Origin: Pelagimonas sp017744045
Lineage (GTDB): Bacteria; Pseudomonadota; Alphaproteobacteria; Rhodobacterales; Rhodobacteraceae
Length of the DNA: 64,000 bases
Reading direction: 5' to 3' (one strand)
NCBI RefSeq assembly: GCF_017744045.1
Contig: NZ_JAGHRD010000001.1
In this document: piece by piece, positions 43,380 through 52,676 of the stretch
Position numbering within the stretch: position 1 is the first letter of the stretch
Layout of the letters: every line of letters starts with the position of its first letter
Made by a program: the position numbers and the translations under genes
The notes under the pieces: generated by a model
Seen by the model: only the letters and a program-made list of their open reading frames with translations
Databases searched by the model: none
What the model was told of the DNA's origin: nothing

Positions 43380-45635
43380 TTAACCGACCTTGCAGGCAGC
43401 CAGGACAGCCATGTTCAGGATGTCATTTGCGGTCATATTTGTCGAACAAATCTGGATCGACTTTTCGACCCCGGCCAGGATCGGGCCAATCACGGTTGCG
43501 CCAGCCATTTCCTGCATCAACTTGGTCGAGATCGAAGCCGAGTGACGCGCTGGAACAACCAGAATGTTGGCCGGGCCAGTCAGGCGTTGGAACGGATAGG
43601 CCTCTTGCGCCTGCACGTTCAACGCCACATCGACGGTCATCTCACCTTCATATTCGAAATCTACGCCGCGTTGGTCCAAGACAGCCGGTGCCAGGTGCAT
43701 TTTCTCGGCCCGTTCAGAAACCGGATAGCCAAAGGTCGAAAAGCTGACAAAGGCCACACGCGGATCAAGGCCCAGATGCTTGGCCACATCCGCGGCACGC
43801 TCGGCAATATTGGCTAGATCGTTTTCATCAGGCCATTCATGCACCAGCGTATCCGAGATCAAAACGATCCGCCCCTTGTGCAACAGCGCAGTCACGCCTG
43901 CCGCGCCATGTTCGGCATCCGCGTCAAAGACATGGTTGATCAGCTGCATCACATGCGCCGATTTGCGCGTGGCACCGGTGATCAACCCATCGCCATGGCC
44001 ATGCGCCAGCATGAGCGAGGCAAAGACATGACGATCCCGTGCCGCCATGCGGTGAATATCAGAGCGGTCAAAGCCTTTGCGCTGCAGGCGGTCATACAGG
44101 AAATCTTTGTAAGCCTGCAAATGTGGGGTGTTCTTGGCGTTGACGACTTCCAGCTCGCGCACAGCATCCGCAAGACCGGCATCTTCGAGCTTTTTCTTCA
44201 CATCGTCTTCGCGACCAACAACCAAAGCTTTGCCAAGGCCAGAACGCTGATACATCACCGCCGCCCGCAAAACGCGTGGATCATCACCTTCGGCAAAGAT
44301 CATCCGGGCCTGAGCGGCGCGGGCGCGGGTGTTGATCGAGCGCAGGATCGACGCAGTCGGATCCATGCGCGATTTCAGGCCCTCTTCGTACCCATCCATA
44401 TCGATGATCGGGCGCCGCGCGGCACCGGTTTCCATGCCTGCACGGGCGACGGCAGGCGGAATGCGGTGAATTAGTCTCGGATCAAAGGGTGTTGGGATAA
44501 TATAATCGCGGCCAAAAGTCAGGCTCTTGCCATAGGCCAGCGCCACCTCGTCCGGAACATCCTCGCGCGCGAGATCGGCCAGCGCCTGGGCGCAGGCGAT
44601 CTTCATCTCATCATTGATGGCGCGCGCATGGATGTCGAGCGCGCCACGGAACAGGTAGGGGAAGCCCAACACATTGTTGACCTGGTTCGGGTAATCGCTG
44701 CGCCCGGTGGCAACAATGGCGTCAACGCGCACCTCATGCGCCTCTTCGGGAGTGATTTCAGGGTCGGGGTTGGCCATGGCAAAGATCACCGGGTTATCGC
44801 CCATCGCTTTGACCATCTCTTGGGTCACGGCCCCTTTGGCAGACACGCCCAGGAAAACGTCAGCGCCCACCATCGCCTCTTCGAGCGTGCGGTGTTCGGT
44901 AGACACGGCATGGGCCGATTTCCACTGGTTCATACCCTCGGTACGACCCTGATAAATCACACCCTTAGTGTCGCACACGATGCAGTTTTCATGCCGCGCG
45001 CCCATGGATTTCAACAACTCAATACAAGCGATCCCCGCCGCCCCGGCGCCGTTGAGAACGATTTTAACGTCTTCGATCTTTTTGCCCGAGATCTTAAGCG
45101 CATTGATCAGGCCCGCCGCACAAATCACCGCTGTCCCATGCTGGTCGTCGTGAAAGACAGGAATGTCCATTTCCTCTTTCAGACGCTGCTCGATGATAAA
45201 GCATTCCGGCGCTTTGATATCTTCGAGGTTGATGCCGCCAAAGGTTGGCCCCATCAGCTTAACCGCTTTGCAGAACTCATCCGGGTCTTCGGTATCCAAC
45301 TCGATGTCGATCGAATTCACATCGGCAAAACGTTTGAAGAGCACGGATTTGCCCTCCATCACCGGTTTGCCGCCCAGCGCACCAAGATTGCCAAGACCCA
45401 AGACCGCGGTGCCGTTCGAGATAACAGCCACAAGGTTGCCCTTGTTGGTATAGTCATAAGCCGCTTCGGGATTGGCGGCGATCTCTTCACATGGCACGGC
45501 CACGCCCGGCGAATAGGCCAACGATAGGTCGCGCTGGGTTGTCATTGGGACAGTGGCCTGCACCTCCCATTTGCCGGGGGTCGGATCGATGTGAAAGGCC
45601 AGGGCCTCTTCGCGTGTAAACTTGGGTTTGGACAT
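43380..45635 (-). CDS. maeB: NADP-dependent malic enzyme with phosphotransacetylase-like domain
   Basis: A 751-residue two-domain protein. The N-terminal malic enzyme (to about residue 430) has SLAYSPGVAVPCEEIA near 35, FHDDQHGTAVICAAGLINAL near 160 and VLNGAGAAGIACIELLKS near 193. The C-terminal region resembles phosphate acetyltransferase (FAEGDDPRVLRAA near 445), which in this hybrid class is regulatory and not catalytic. It oxidatively decarboxylates malate to pyruvate. ATG 45635 is preferred over the upstream start. Confidence 0.94.
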   Translation of the reverse strand: MSKPKFTREEALAFHIDPTPGKWEVQATVPMTTQRDLSLAYSPGVAVPCEEIAANPEAAYDYTNKGNLVAVISNGTAVLGLGNLGALGGKPVMEGKSVLFKRFADVNSIDIELDTEDPDEFCKAVKLMGPTFGGINLEDIKAPECFIIEQRLKEEMDIPVFHDDQHGTAVICAAGLINALKISGKKIEDVKIVLNGAGAAGIACIELLKSMGARHENCIVCDTKGVIYQGRTEGMNQWKSAHAVSTEHRTLEEAMVGADVFLGVSAKGAVTQEMVKAMGDNPVIFAMANPDPEITPEEAHEVRVDAIVATGRSDYPNQVNNVLGFPYLFRGALDIHARAINDEMKIACAQALADLAREDVPDEVALAYGKSLTFGRDYIIPTPFDPRLIHRIPPAVARAGMETGAARRPIIDMDGYEEGLKSRMDPTASILRSINTRARAAQARMIFAEGDDPRVLRAAVMYQRSGLGKALVVGREDDVKKKLEDAGLADAVRELEVVNAKNTPHLQAYKDFLYDRLQRKGFDRSDIHRMAARDRHVFASLMLAHGHGDGLITGATRKSAHVMQLINHVFDADAEHGAAGVTALLHKGRIVLISDTLVHEWPDENDLANIAERAADVAKHLGLDPRVAFVSFSTFGYPVSERAEKMHLAPAVLDQRGVDFEYEGEMTVDVALNVQAQEAYPFQRLTGPANILVVPARHSASISTKLMQEMAGATVIGPILAGVEKSIQICSTNMTANDILNMAVLAACKVG

Positions 45636-45741
45636 TTGTTCTTGCTGTATCTCTGGCCGTATCGTGGACCGTCTCAATTTGCGGGTTTTACCCGGGACTC
45701 ACACAGCTTAATGTCACGCCAGAACGGCGAGGGAAAGTGGT

Positions 45742-48399
45742 GTGAGCGCTAACAAAGGCAATAAAAATACCGTAACGCCCATGATGGCGCAATATTTGGA
45801 AATCAAAGCACAGCATCCCGACGCTTTGTTATTCTATCGCATGGGTGATTTTTACGAATTGTTCTTTGACGATGCCGTGGCGGCCTCTGAGGCGCTCGAC
45901 ATCGCTTTGACCAAACGTGGAAAGCACAATGGCGAAGACATCGCCATGTGCGGCGTTCCTCATCATGCGGCCGAAGGGTATTTCCTAACCCTGATCCGCA
46001 AAGGGTTCCGTGTTGCCGTTGGCGAACAGATGGAAACCCCTGATGAGGCTAAGAAACGCGGGTACAAAGCGGTGGTGCGTCGCGAAGTTGTGCGCCTGGT
46101 CACGCCCGGAACGTTGACTGAAGATTCGCTGCTACAAGCCCGTCACCACAATTTTCTTGCCGCTTTGGGCAAGGTTAGAGACGAGTTTGCCCTGTCCTGG
46201 GCCGATATCTCGACCGGTGCGTTTCACGTGATGCCTGTTGGTCAGGCCCGGATCGGGGCCGAATTGGCGCGCCTGGGGCCGTCCGAGTTGTTGATCTCGG
46301 AAAGCGTGGATGAAGAACTGCGCGAGGTTCTGGAAGAGATTGGTGTTGAAACCAGCATCCTTGGCAATGCCTCCTTTGACAGCACGGCAGCGGAAACCCG
46401 GCTTTGTGGGATCTTTTCAGTCTCTACTTTGGCCGGATTTGGCAATTTCACCCGTGCCGAGCTAAGCGCGATGGGTGCGCTGGCCGATTATCTCGACATC
46501 ACGCAAAAGGGCCGTATGCCGATGCTGCGCGCCCCGCGCCAAGAGGCTGTGTCGCGGCTCATGTCGATTGACGCCGCCACCCGGCGCAATCTGGAATTGA
46601 CCCGCAGCATGCAGGGCGGCAAGGCGGATACGTTGTTGTCGGTGATCGATATGACCGTCACCGCCGCTGGTGCACGCCTGCTGGAACGCCGCGTTTCGTC
46701 TCCGTCACGTGAGATCCCCGTGATCCATGGGCGCCTTGAGGCTGTGAGTTGGGGTCTGAAATCTGGTGTAACCGACAGTGTTAGAGACACATTGCGCCAA
46801 GTTCCCGACCTTGATCGCGCTCTGTCTCGATTGGCCTTGGATCGTGGCGGACCACGCGATTTGGCCAATATTCGAAACGGGATTGCCCAGGCTGAGGCCA
46901 TTTCGGATCGCCTTGAAGCTGTCGATTTGCCCGAATTGCTACAAACAAGCCTTGAGGCATTACGCGGACAAGACCCCCTGTTGGATCAGCTTGAGGAGTC
47001 TTTGATAGCCGAACCCCCGCTTTTGGCGCGGGATGGCGGGTTTATCGCGCCCGGTTTTGACCCGGACCTGGATGAAGCACGGCAATTGCGGGACGAAGGG
47101 CGTGGGGTGATTGCGGGGCTGCAATCGAAATATTCGGACCTGACAGGCGTCACATCACTAAAAATCAAACATAACAACGTCTTGGGCTATTTTGTTGAGA
47201 CGACGGCCACCCACGCCGAAAAAATGCTGTCTGCGCCGTTGTCCGAAACCTTTATCCACCGTCAGACAACCGCCAACCAGGTGCGTTTCACAACCGTTGA
47301 ACTGACGGAGCTGGAGACGCGCATCCTGAACGCTGGGGCCGAGGCGTTGGCGATTGAAAAGCGTCTCTATGAAAGCCTAAAAGGCGCGATTCTGGATCAG
47401 GCCCCTGCCCTATCTGAGATGGCCTTTGCCCTGGCAGAATTCGACCTTTCGCTTGGTTTGGCAGAACTCGCCCGGCAACGGGATTGGTGCATGCCAAAAG
47501 TGGACGACAGCCGCGCCTTTGAGATCGAGGCCGGGCGCCATCCAGTTGTTGAGGCGGCCCTGAAATCATCGGGGGAAGTGTTCATCGCCAATGATTGCGC
47601 CTTGAACGCAGAGGGAGACAAAGCATCGGTAACGTTGCTGACCGGTCCGAACATGGCGGGTAAGTCGACCTATCTGCGCCAAAACGCCCTTATCGCGATC
47701 CTCGCGCAGATGGGCAGTTATGTCCCCGCCCGGTCAGCCCATATTGGCATCGTTAGTCAAGTATTCTCGCGCGTTGGCGCATCGGATGATCTGGCCCGCG
47801 GGCGATCAACCTTTATGGTTGAGATGGTGGAAACCGCAGCGATCCTCAATCAGGCGGATGAACGCGCCTTGGTTATCCTGGACGAGATTGGGCGCGGCAC
47901 AGCGACCTATGATGGTTTGTCGATTGCCTGGGCCACTCTTGAACATTTACATGAAGCAAACCGCGTAAGGGGCCTTTTTGCCACGCATTACCACGAAATG
48001 ACCGCTTTGGCCGGAAAGCTGCCCGGGGTCAAAAACGCCACCGTTGCGGTCAAGGAATGGGAAGGCGAAGTGATCTTTCTGCACGAAGTCCGGGATGGCG
48101 CGGCGGATCGCTCCTATGGGGTTCAGGTCGCGCAGCTCGCCGGGCTACCGGCGGCGGTGATCAAACGAGCAAGAACCGTGTTGGAAGCTTTGGAAGAAGG
48201 GGAACGTGGCCGCACGTCGCCCAAGGCGCTGATTGACGATCTGCCTTTGTTCGCGGTCGCAGCGCAACCAGAGCCGAAACCGGTTCAATCTGGGCCTTCT
48301 GAGATCGAGGATCGGGTTGCAGACCTGTTGCCGGATGAAATGACCCCCCGCGATGCGTTGCAGGCCATCTATGATCTCAAGGCTTTGTTGAAAAAGTGA
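45742..48399 (+). CDS. mutS: MutS, DNA mismatch recognition ATPase
   Basis: An 885-residue mismatch repair protein starting with GTG (site GAGGGA). The mismatch-reading motif FYRMGDFYELFFDDA lies near residue 30; the ABC-type ATPase has TGPNMAGKSTYLRQNALIA near 635, SRVGASDDLARGRSTFMVEM near 675 and the Walker B LVILDEIGRGTATYDG near 710. All domains, including the C-terminal tail, are present. It is divergent from maeB. Confidence 0.97.
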   Translation: MSANKGNKNTVTPMMAQYLEIKAQHPDALLFYRMGDFYELFFDDAVAASEALDIALTKRGKHNGEDIAMCGVPHHAAEGYFLTLIRKGFRVAVGEQMETPDEAKKRGYKAVVRREVVRLVTPGTLTEDSLLQARHHNFLAALGKVRDEFALSWADISTGAFHVMPVGQARIGAELARLGPSELLISESVDEELREVLEEIGVETSILGNASFDSTAAETRLCGIFSVSTLAGFGNFTRAELSAMGALADYLDITQKGRMPMLRAPRQEAVSRLMSIDAATRRNLELTRSMQGGKADTLLSVIDMTVTAAGARLLERRVSSPSREIPVIHGRLEAVSWGLKSGVTDSVRDTLRQVPDLDRALSRLALDRGGPRDLANIRNGIAQAEAISDRLEAVDLPELLQTSLEALRGQDPLLDQLEESLIAEPPLLARDGGFIAPGFDPDLDEARQLRDEGRGVIAGLQSKYSDLTGVTSLKIKHNNVLGYFVETTATHAEKMLSAPLSETFIHRQTTANQVRFTTVELTELETRILNAGAEALAIEKRLYESLKGAILDQAPALSEMAFALAEFDLSLGLAELARQRDWCMPKVDDSRAFEIEAGRHPVVEAALKSSGEVFIANDCALNAEGDKASVTLLTGPNMAGKSTYLRQNALIAILAQMGSYVPARSAHIGIVSQVFSRVGASDDLARGRSTFMVEMVETAAILNQADERALVILDEIGRGTATYDGLSIAWATLEHLHEANRVRGLFATHYHEMTALAGKLPGVKNATVAVKEWEGEVIFLHEVRDGAADRSYGVQVAQLAGLPAAVIKRARTVLEALEEGERGRTSPKALIDDLPLFAVAAQPEPKPVQSGPSEIEDRVADLLPDEMTPRDALQAIYDLKALLKK

Positions 48400-48411
48400 G
48401 GAATGGGGTAA

Positions 48412-48435
48412 GGTGGGGTTTAACCCCACCCTACA
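48412..48435 (-). repeat. Dispersed palindromic repeat, copy 2
   Basis: GGTGGGGTTTAACCCCACC (48412-48430) is a nearly perfect palindrome followed by CTACA. Read on the minus strand it begins TGTAGGGTGGGGTT and so matches copy 1 at 17476. It sits between convergent mutS and grpE and might act as a terminator hairpin, but lacks a T run. Confidence 0.7.
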
Positions 48436-48448
48436 GCATTTCGCAGGC

Positions 48449-49012
48449 TCAGCTTGCGGGCATCGAGCTTACGCCAACCTGCGCGGCACGCAGCAGGCGG
48501 TCATGCAGCATAAAGCCCTCGGCGGAGACCTGAATGATGTCACCCGCTGTGGTGCCTGGCAACGGCGCTTCGAACATGGCCTCATGCTGCTGTGGATCAA
48601 AGCGATCACCAACCTCAGGCGTGATGCGCTGAACGCCGTGACGTTCAAACACGTTCAGCAACTCTTTGAGAGTCAGTTCCACACCTTCGACCAAAGCCGC
48701 TGACGCCTCGCCCTCTGCCTCTTTGGCAGCGGTCAGGGCGCGGTTCAGGTTGTCATAGACCGGCAGCAGGTCGCGCGCGATGCGGGTGCCGCCATACATG
48801 TTGGCTTCGCGGCGATCTTTGTCCGCCCGCTTGCGCGCGTTTTCCGCATCTGCCAAGGCCCGCATGAAACGGTCTTTATATTCATCACGCTCGGCAACCA
48901 CCTGCTCGACTGCCATCGCGACCTCGTCAATCTCTTCGGTCTCGAACGCAGTTTCCTGAGCTTCGGCCTCGTCGATATCGTCGAGGAAATCTTCGTTGTT
49001 CTGATCAGCCAT
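48449..49012 (-). CDS. grpE: GrpE, nucleotide exchange factor of DnaK
   Basis: A 187-residue co-chaperone: a long acidic N-terminus, a central coiled coil (VEQVVAERDEYKDRFMRALA), the family signature near residues 60-80 (ENARKRADKDRREAN), and a C-terminal beta domain (FERHGVQRITPEVGDRFDP). It releases ADP from DnaK. It follows hrcA by nine bases, an operon common in alphaproteobacteria; dnaKJ are elsewhere. Confidence 0.95.
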   Translation of the reverse strand: MADQNNEDFLDDIDEAEAQETAFETEEIDEVAMAVEQVVAERDEYKDRFMRALADAENARKRADKDRREANMYGGTRIARDLLPVYDNLNRALTAAKEAEGEASAALVEGVELTLKELLNVFERHGVQRITPEVGDRFDPQQHEAMFEAPLPGTTAGDIIQVSAEGFMLHDRLLRAAQVGVSSMPAS

Positions 49013-49021
49013 TCTCTACCT

Positions 49022-50086
49022 CTAACTGCGGTCGGTAATCAGCTTACCGACCAGCTGCGCCGTGTAATCCACAATTGGAACGATGCGGCCATAGTTGAGA
49101 CGCGTCGGGCCGATCACGCCCACCGCGCCGATGATCTTTCGATCAGCGTTCATATAGGGAGACACCACCAAAGAGGAACCCGAAAGTGAGAAAAGTTTGT
49201 TCTCTGAGCCAATAAAAATGCGCACACCTTCGCCTTGTTCGGTCAGTTCCAGAAATTCAGCGATATCTTGCTTGCGTTCGAGGTCGTCAAAGAGGTGTTT
49301 GATCAGGTCCAGCTCTTCTTCGGCGGCGTCATCACCCAAAAGATTCGACCGACCCCGCACGATCAGGCGACCTGATTTGTCGTCCGGACTTTCCCAGACG
49401 GCGATGCCTGATTCGACCAGTTGCGCCGCCCGGGCATCCAGCTCCTGACGGCGGCGGGTGATTTCGTCCTGCATGATCTTACCAAGCTCGGACAGGGTGC
49501 GGCCTTCGATCCAGGAATTCACAAAATTCGCTGCTTCGCGCATTGAACTTGGGGTTTGTCCGGGTGGCGGGGTAAAGAGGCGGTTTTCGACCTGGCCATC
49601 AGCAAAGACAATGACGACCAGGGCGCGGTCCTGCGCCAGGCTGACAAATTCGATATGTTTGAGCGGGGCCTCTTGTTTTGGCGTCAGGACGAGAGAGGCA
49701 CCATGCGTCACGCCGGACAGGGCCGCGCCGACCTGATCCAGCAAGCCGCCGACATCTGATGCGTTGTTGCCAACGGTCGCGTCGAGCATCTGACGGTCAT
49801 CATTGTCGAGGTCACGCACCTCGAGCAATCCATCCACGAACATTCGCAGCCCCTGCTGCGTTGGTATACGGCCTGCGGACACATGCGGGCTGTCCAGGAG
49901 ACCAAGAAACTCCAGATCCTGCATCACATTGCGGATCGTTGCGGCCGAGACCTTTTCCGACAGGGCGCGGGTCAAGGTGCGCGATCCGACCGGCCCGCCA
50001 TTTTCAAGGTAGGATTCCACAACCAATCGGAACACCTCGCGCGAGCGATCGTTCATTTCGGACAAGACTTCGTTTGTTTCGCTCAT
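49022..50086 (-). CDS. hrcA: HrcA, heat-inducible transcription repressor
   Basis: A 354-residue repressor of the CIRCE element. ATG 50086 is chosen because AGAGG lies six bases upstream and MNDRSREVFRLVVESYLE is the usual N-terminus; the frame is open much further. The winged helix includes GPVGSRTLTRALSEKVSAAT near residue 30, and SSLVVSPYMNADRKIIGAVG near the end is conserved. GroE assists its folding. No CIRCE repeat is seen in this region, so autoregulation is not evident here; the regulated promoters are presumably elsewhere. Confidence 0.95.
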   Translation of the reverse strand: MSETNEVLSEMNDRSREVFRLVVESYLENGGPVGSRTLTRALSEKVSAATIRNVMQDLEFLGLLDSPHVSAGRIPTQQGLRMFVDGLLEVRDLDNDDRQMLDATVGNNASDVGGLLDQVGAALSGVTHGASLVLTPKQEAPLKHIEFVSLAQDRALVVIVFADGQVENRLFTPPPGQTPSSMREAANFVNSWIEGRTLSELGKIMQDEITRRRQELDARAAQLVESGIAVWESPDDKSGRLIVRGRSNLLGDDAAEEELDLIKHLFDDLERKQDIAEFLELTEQGEGVRIFIGSENKLFSLSGSSLVVSPYMNADRKIIGAVGVIGPTRLNYGRIVPIVDYTAQLVGKLITDRS

Positions 50087-50125
50087 CAGCGCCTCTTCTT
50101 GCAGTCTGATCCTGAAAGGCTGCGG

Positions 50126-50151
50126 GTACGGGGTTGCGCCTGTGGGGCAAG
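50126..50151 (-). promoter_or_regulatory. Candidate sigma-32 promoter of hrcA-grpE
   Basis: On the minus strand CTTGCCC is followed after 11 further bases by CCCCGTAC, close to the heat-shock consensus, ending about 40 bases before the hrcA start. The -10 has two mismatches. Tentative. Confidence 0.35.
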
Positions 50152-50189
50152 CGCGTCTATCCCTGCCCCAAATAGCCAAGAGGATCGCC

Positions 50190-50903
50190 ATGAGACCGTC
50201 GGGAAGAGAATTAAACGAAATGCGCGCCGTTTCAATCGAAACAGACGTGACAAAACACGCCGAAGGATCCTGCATGATCCGTATGGGCGACACCCATGTT
50301 CTGTGTACCGCGTCGCTTGAGGCGCGTGTTCCGCCCTTTATCAAGGGGTCCGGCCTTGGCTGGGTCACAGCCGAATATGGCATGCTGCCGCGTTCCACCT
50401 CGACCCGGATGCGCCGTGAAGCTCAGGCGGGCAAGCAAGGTGGCCGTACAGTTGAGATCCAGCGCTTGATTGGTCGTTCCTTGCGCGCTGGCGTGGATCG
50501 TGTGGCCCTGGGCGAACGTCAGATCACCGTCGATTGCGACGTGATTCAGGCTGATGGTGGCACCCGTTGTGCCTCAATCACTGGCGGTTGGGTTGCACTG
50601 CGCCTCGCGGTGAACAAACTGATGAAAGCGGGTGATATCGTCACCGATCCGCTGATTTCGCCCGTGGCAGCCGTGAGCTGTGGGATTTATGCGGGCCAGC
50701 CTGTGCTGGACCTGGATTACCCGGAGGATAGCGAAGCGGGAGTTGACGGCAACTTTATCCTGCGAGGCGACGGTCAGCTGATCGAAGTGCAGATGTCAGC
50801 CGAGGGCGCGACATTCTCGCGTGATCAGATGGGTCAATTGATGGACCTGGCCGATAAAGGCGTTGGCGAGCTGATCGCCCTGCAACAGGCGGCCGTGGCA
50901 TGA
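50190..50903 (+). CDS. rph: Ribonuclease PH
   Basis: A 237-residue 3'-5' phosphorolytic exoribonuclease trimming tRNA precursors. MRPSGRELNEMR at the N-terminus, the STSTRMRREAQAGKQGGRTV-type stretch near residue 70, LGERQITVDCDVIQADGGTR near 110 and AVSCGIY near 160 are diagnostic. The ATG at 50190 follows AGAGGA. It overlaps rdgB by four bases. Confidence 0.96.
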   Translation: MRPSGRELNEMRAVSIETDVTKHAEGSCMIRMGDTHVLCTASLEARVPPFIKGSGLGWVTAEYGMLPRSTSTRMRREAQAGKQGGRTVEIQRLIGRSLRAGVDRVALGERQITVDCDVIQADGGTRCASITGGWVALRLAVNKLMKAGDIVTDPLISPVAAVSCGIYAGQPVLDLDYPEDSEAGVDGNFILRGDGQLIEVQMSAEGATFSRDQMGQLMDLADKGVGELIALQQAAVA

Positions 50904-51511
50904 GCCGAAAGTTTGAGGGCGACCGTCTTTTGGTCGCCACCCATAACCAAGGCAAATTGGACGAGATGACTGCGTTGCTGCAGCCATATGGTGTGACCGT
51001 TGTCGGTGCCAAGGAAATGGGCCTGCCAGAGCCCGTTGAGGACGGAACCAGCTTTGTCGAAAACGCCCGGATCAAGGCGCATGCTGCGGCCAAGGCAACC
51101 GGGCTCCCTGCCCTGTCTGATGATTCCGGGATCGAAATTGACGCGCTGGATAAACAGCCCGGCATCTACACGGCGGATTGGGCTGAAACGGAGTCGGGTC
51201 GTGACTTTGTCATGGCCATGACCAAGAGCCATGAGATGCTGGTGGAACGCGATGCGGCGGAACCCTGGACCGCCCGGTTTTGCTGCACCTTGGTTCTGGC
51301 CTGGCCGGATGGCGAAGATGTTGTGTTTCCCGGCGTTATGGAAGGTCGAGTCATCTGGCCGATGCGGGGGGAGAATGGTCACGGTTACGACCCGATCTTT
51401 GTGCCCGAAGGCTATGACATCACCTTTGCCGAGATGACATCGGAAAAGAAAAACCAGATCAGCCACCGCGCGGATGCCTTCAAGAAATTCGTGGCAGGTT
51501 GCTTTGGTTGA
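50900..51511 (+). CDS. rdgB: RdgB/HAM1-type non-canonical purine NTP pyrophosphatase
   Basis: A 203-residue enzyme hydrolysing dITP, XTP and ITP to prevent their incorporation. LLVATHNQGKLDEMTALLQP at residue 8, SFVENARIKAHAAAKATGLP near 50, LSDDSGIEIDAL near 72 and GHGYDPIFVPEGYD near 155 are the family motifs. It is the second gene of rph-rdgB-hemW and overlaps the hemW start. Confidence 0.96.
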   Translation: MSRKFEGDRLLVATHNQGKLDEMTALLQPYGVTVVGAKEMGLPEPVEDGTSFVENARIKAHAAAKATGLPALSDDSGIEIDALDKQPGIYTADWAETESGRDFVMAMTKSHEMLVERDAAEPWTARFCCTLVLAWPDGEDVVFPGVMEGRVIWPMRGENGHGYDPIFVPEGYDITFAEMTSEKKNQISHRADAFKKFVAGCFG

Positions 51512-52664
51512 AGATTGGCAATTGGGGGGGTTTGGCCTTTATGTGCATTGGCCGTTTTGCGAGGCCAAATGCCCCTATTGCGACTTTAACAGCCATGTCT
51601 CGCGCCAGATTGATCAATTCCGTTGGGCCAAAGCACTGGCGTCCGAAATCAAACGGGTTGGCGCGTTAACCCAAGGTCGGGTGCTAAACTCAATCTTCTT
51701 TGGCGGCGGCACCCCGTCCCTGATGGCGGTTGAGACCGTGGCGTCGGTTCTAAAGGCGGCTTCTGACACCTGGGTTTGGGCCAATGATATCGAGATCACC
51801 CTTGAGGCCAATCCAAGCTCTGTTGAAGCGGGCAAGTTTCGGGGATTTCGGGATGCCGGCGTCAATCGCGTTTCGCTTGGTGTTCAATCCTTGCGCGACG
51901 ATGATCTAAAACGTCTCGGCCGTCTGCATAATGTTGATGAAGCCCGCCGAGCTTTGGATATCGCCAAAAACGTCTTTGACCGGGTGAGCTTTGATCTGAT
52001 CTATGCCCGCCAGGATCAAACCCTTGCGGATTGGGAAACAGAGCTGACCCAGGCCTTGGCCCTCGCCGCGGATCATCTTTCCCTTTATCAGCTGACAATC
52101 GAGCAAGGCACCGCATTTGGTGATCGATATAACGCTGGAAAACTGCGCGGCTTGCCGAATGAAGATATCTCAGCGGACATGTTTGATCTGACACAGGTGG
52201 TTTGTGAGGCGCATGGAATGCCGGCCTATGAGGTGTCCAATCACGCCAAGCCCGGTGCGGAATCACGGCATAATTTGATCTATTGGCGGTACGGTGATTA
52301 CGCAGGTGTGGGCCCGGGTGCGCATGGACGGCTGTCTATGGGCGGTCAGAAGTTTGCGACCGACGCAGTCTTGCAGCCTGGCGCTTGGCTTCAGAAGGTT
52401 GAGCAAAGACAAGCGGCTGATCAGGCTGTGGCTCTATCCGGAGCAGATCAGGCAGCTGAATATCTCATGATGGGGTTGCGCATTCAGGAAGGCGTAGATC
52501 TAGCGAGACTACACAATATGCGGGGGATTGAGACCTTGCGCCCCACTATTGGTAAGCTTGTTGACATGGATCTGCTTTGGGAAAAGAAAGGCCGCCTCGG
52601 AGTGACTCCGGGCGGCAAGCTTCTTTTGAACTCTGTTTTGGTCGAACTTCTGGGTTCGGACTAA
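51504..52664 (+). CDS. hemW: HemW, radical SAM haem chaperone-like protein
   Basis: About 386 residues from a TTG at 51504, which gives the usual short N-terminus (LVEDWQLGGFGLYVHWPFC); an in-frame ATG lies at 51474 inside rdgB. The radical SAM cluster motif is CEAKCPYCDFN near residue 20, with a fourth cysteine-like position of the HemN/HemW family; GGGTPSLM near 70 and YEVSNHAKPGAESRHNLIYW near 255 are typical. HemW inserts haem into respiratory enzymes and is not a true coproporphyrinogen oxidase. Confidence 0.93.
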   Translation: MVEDWQLGGFGLYVHWPFCEAKCPYCDFNSHVSRQIDQFRWAKALASEIKRVGALTQGRVLNSIFFGGGTPSLMAVETVASVLKAASDTWVWANDIEITLEANPSSVEAGKFRGFRDAGVNRVSLGVQSLRDDDLKRLGRLHNVDEARRALDIAKNVFDRVSFDLIYARQDQTLADWETELTQALALAADHLSLYQLTIEQGTAFGDRYNAGKLRGLPNEDISADMFDLTQVVCEAHGMPAYEVSNHAKPGAESRHNLIYWRYGDYAGVGPGAHGRLSMGGQKFATDAVLQPGAWLQKVEQRQAADQAVALSGADQAAEYLMMGLRIQEGVDLARLHNMRGIETLRPTIGKLVDMDLLWEKKGRLGVTPGGKLLLNSVLVELLGSD

Positions 52665-52676
52665 GGGAAAGAGCGC

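Noticed and set aside
46219..46234. CGTTTCACGTGATGCC in mutS resembles half of parS
   Set aside because: Four mismatches to the 16-base palindrome; the match is explained by codons for FHVM.
51474..51503. Upstream ATG for hemW
   Set aside because: Would add ten residues not seen in the family and lies wholly inside rdgB; TTG at 51504 fits better, though this is not certain.
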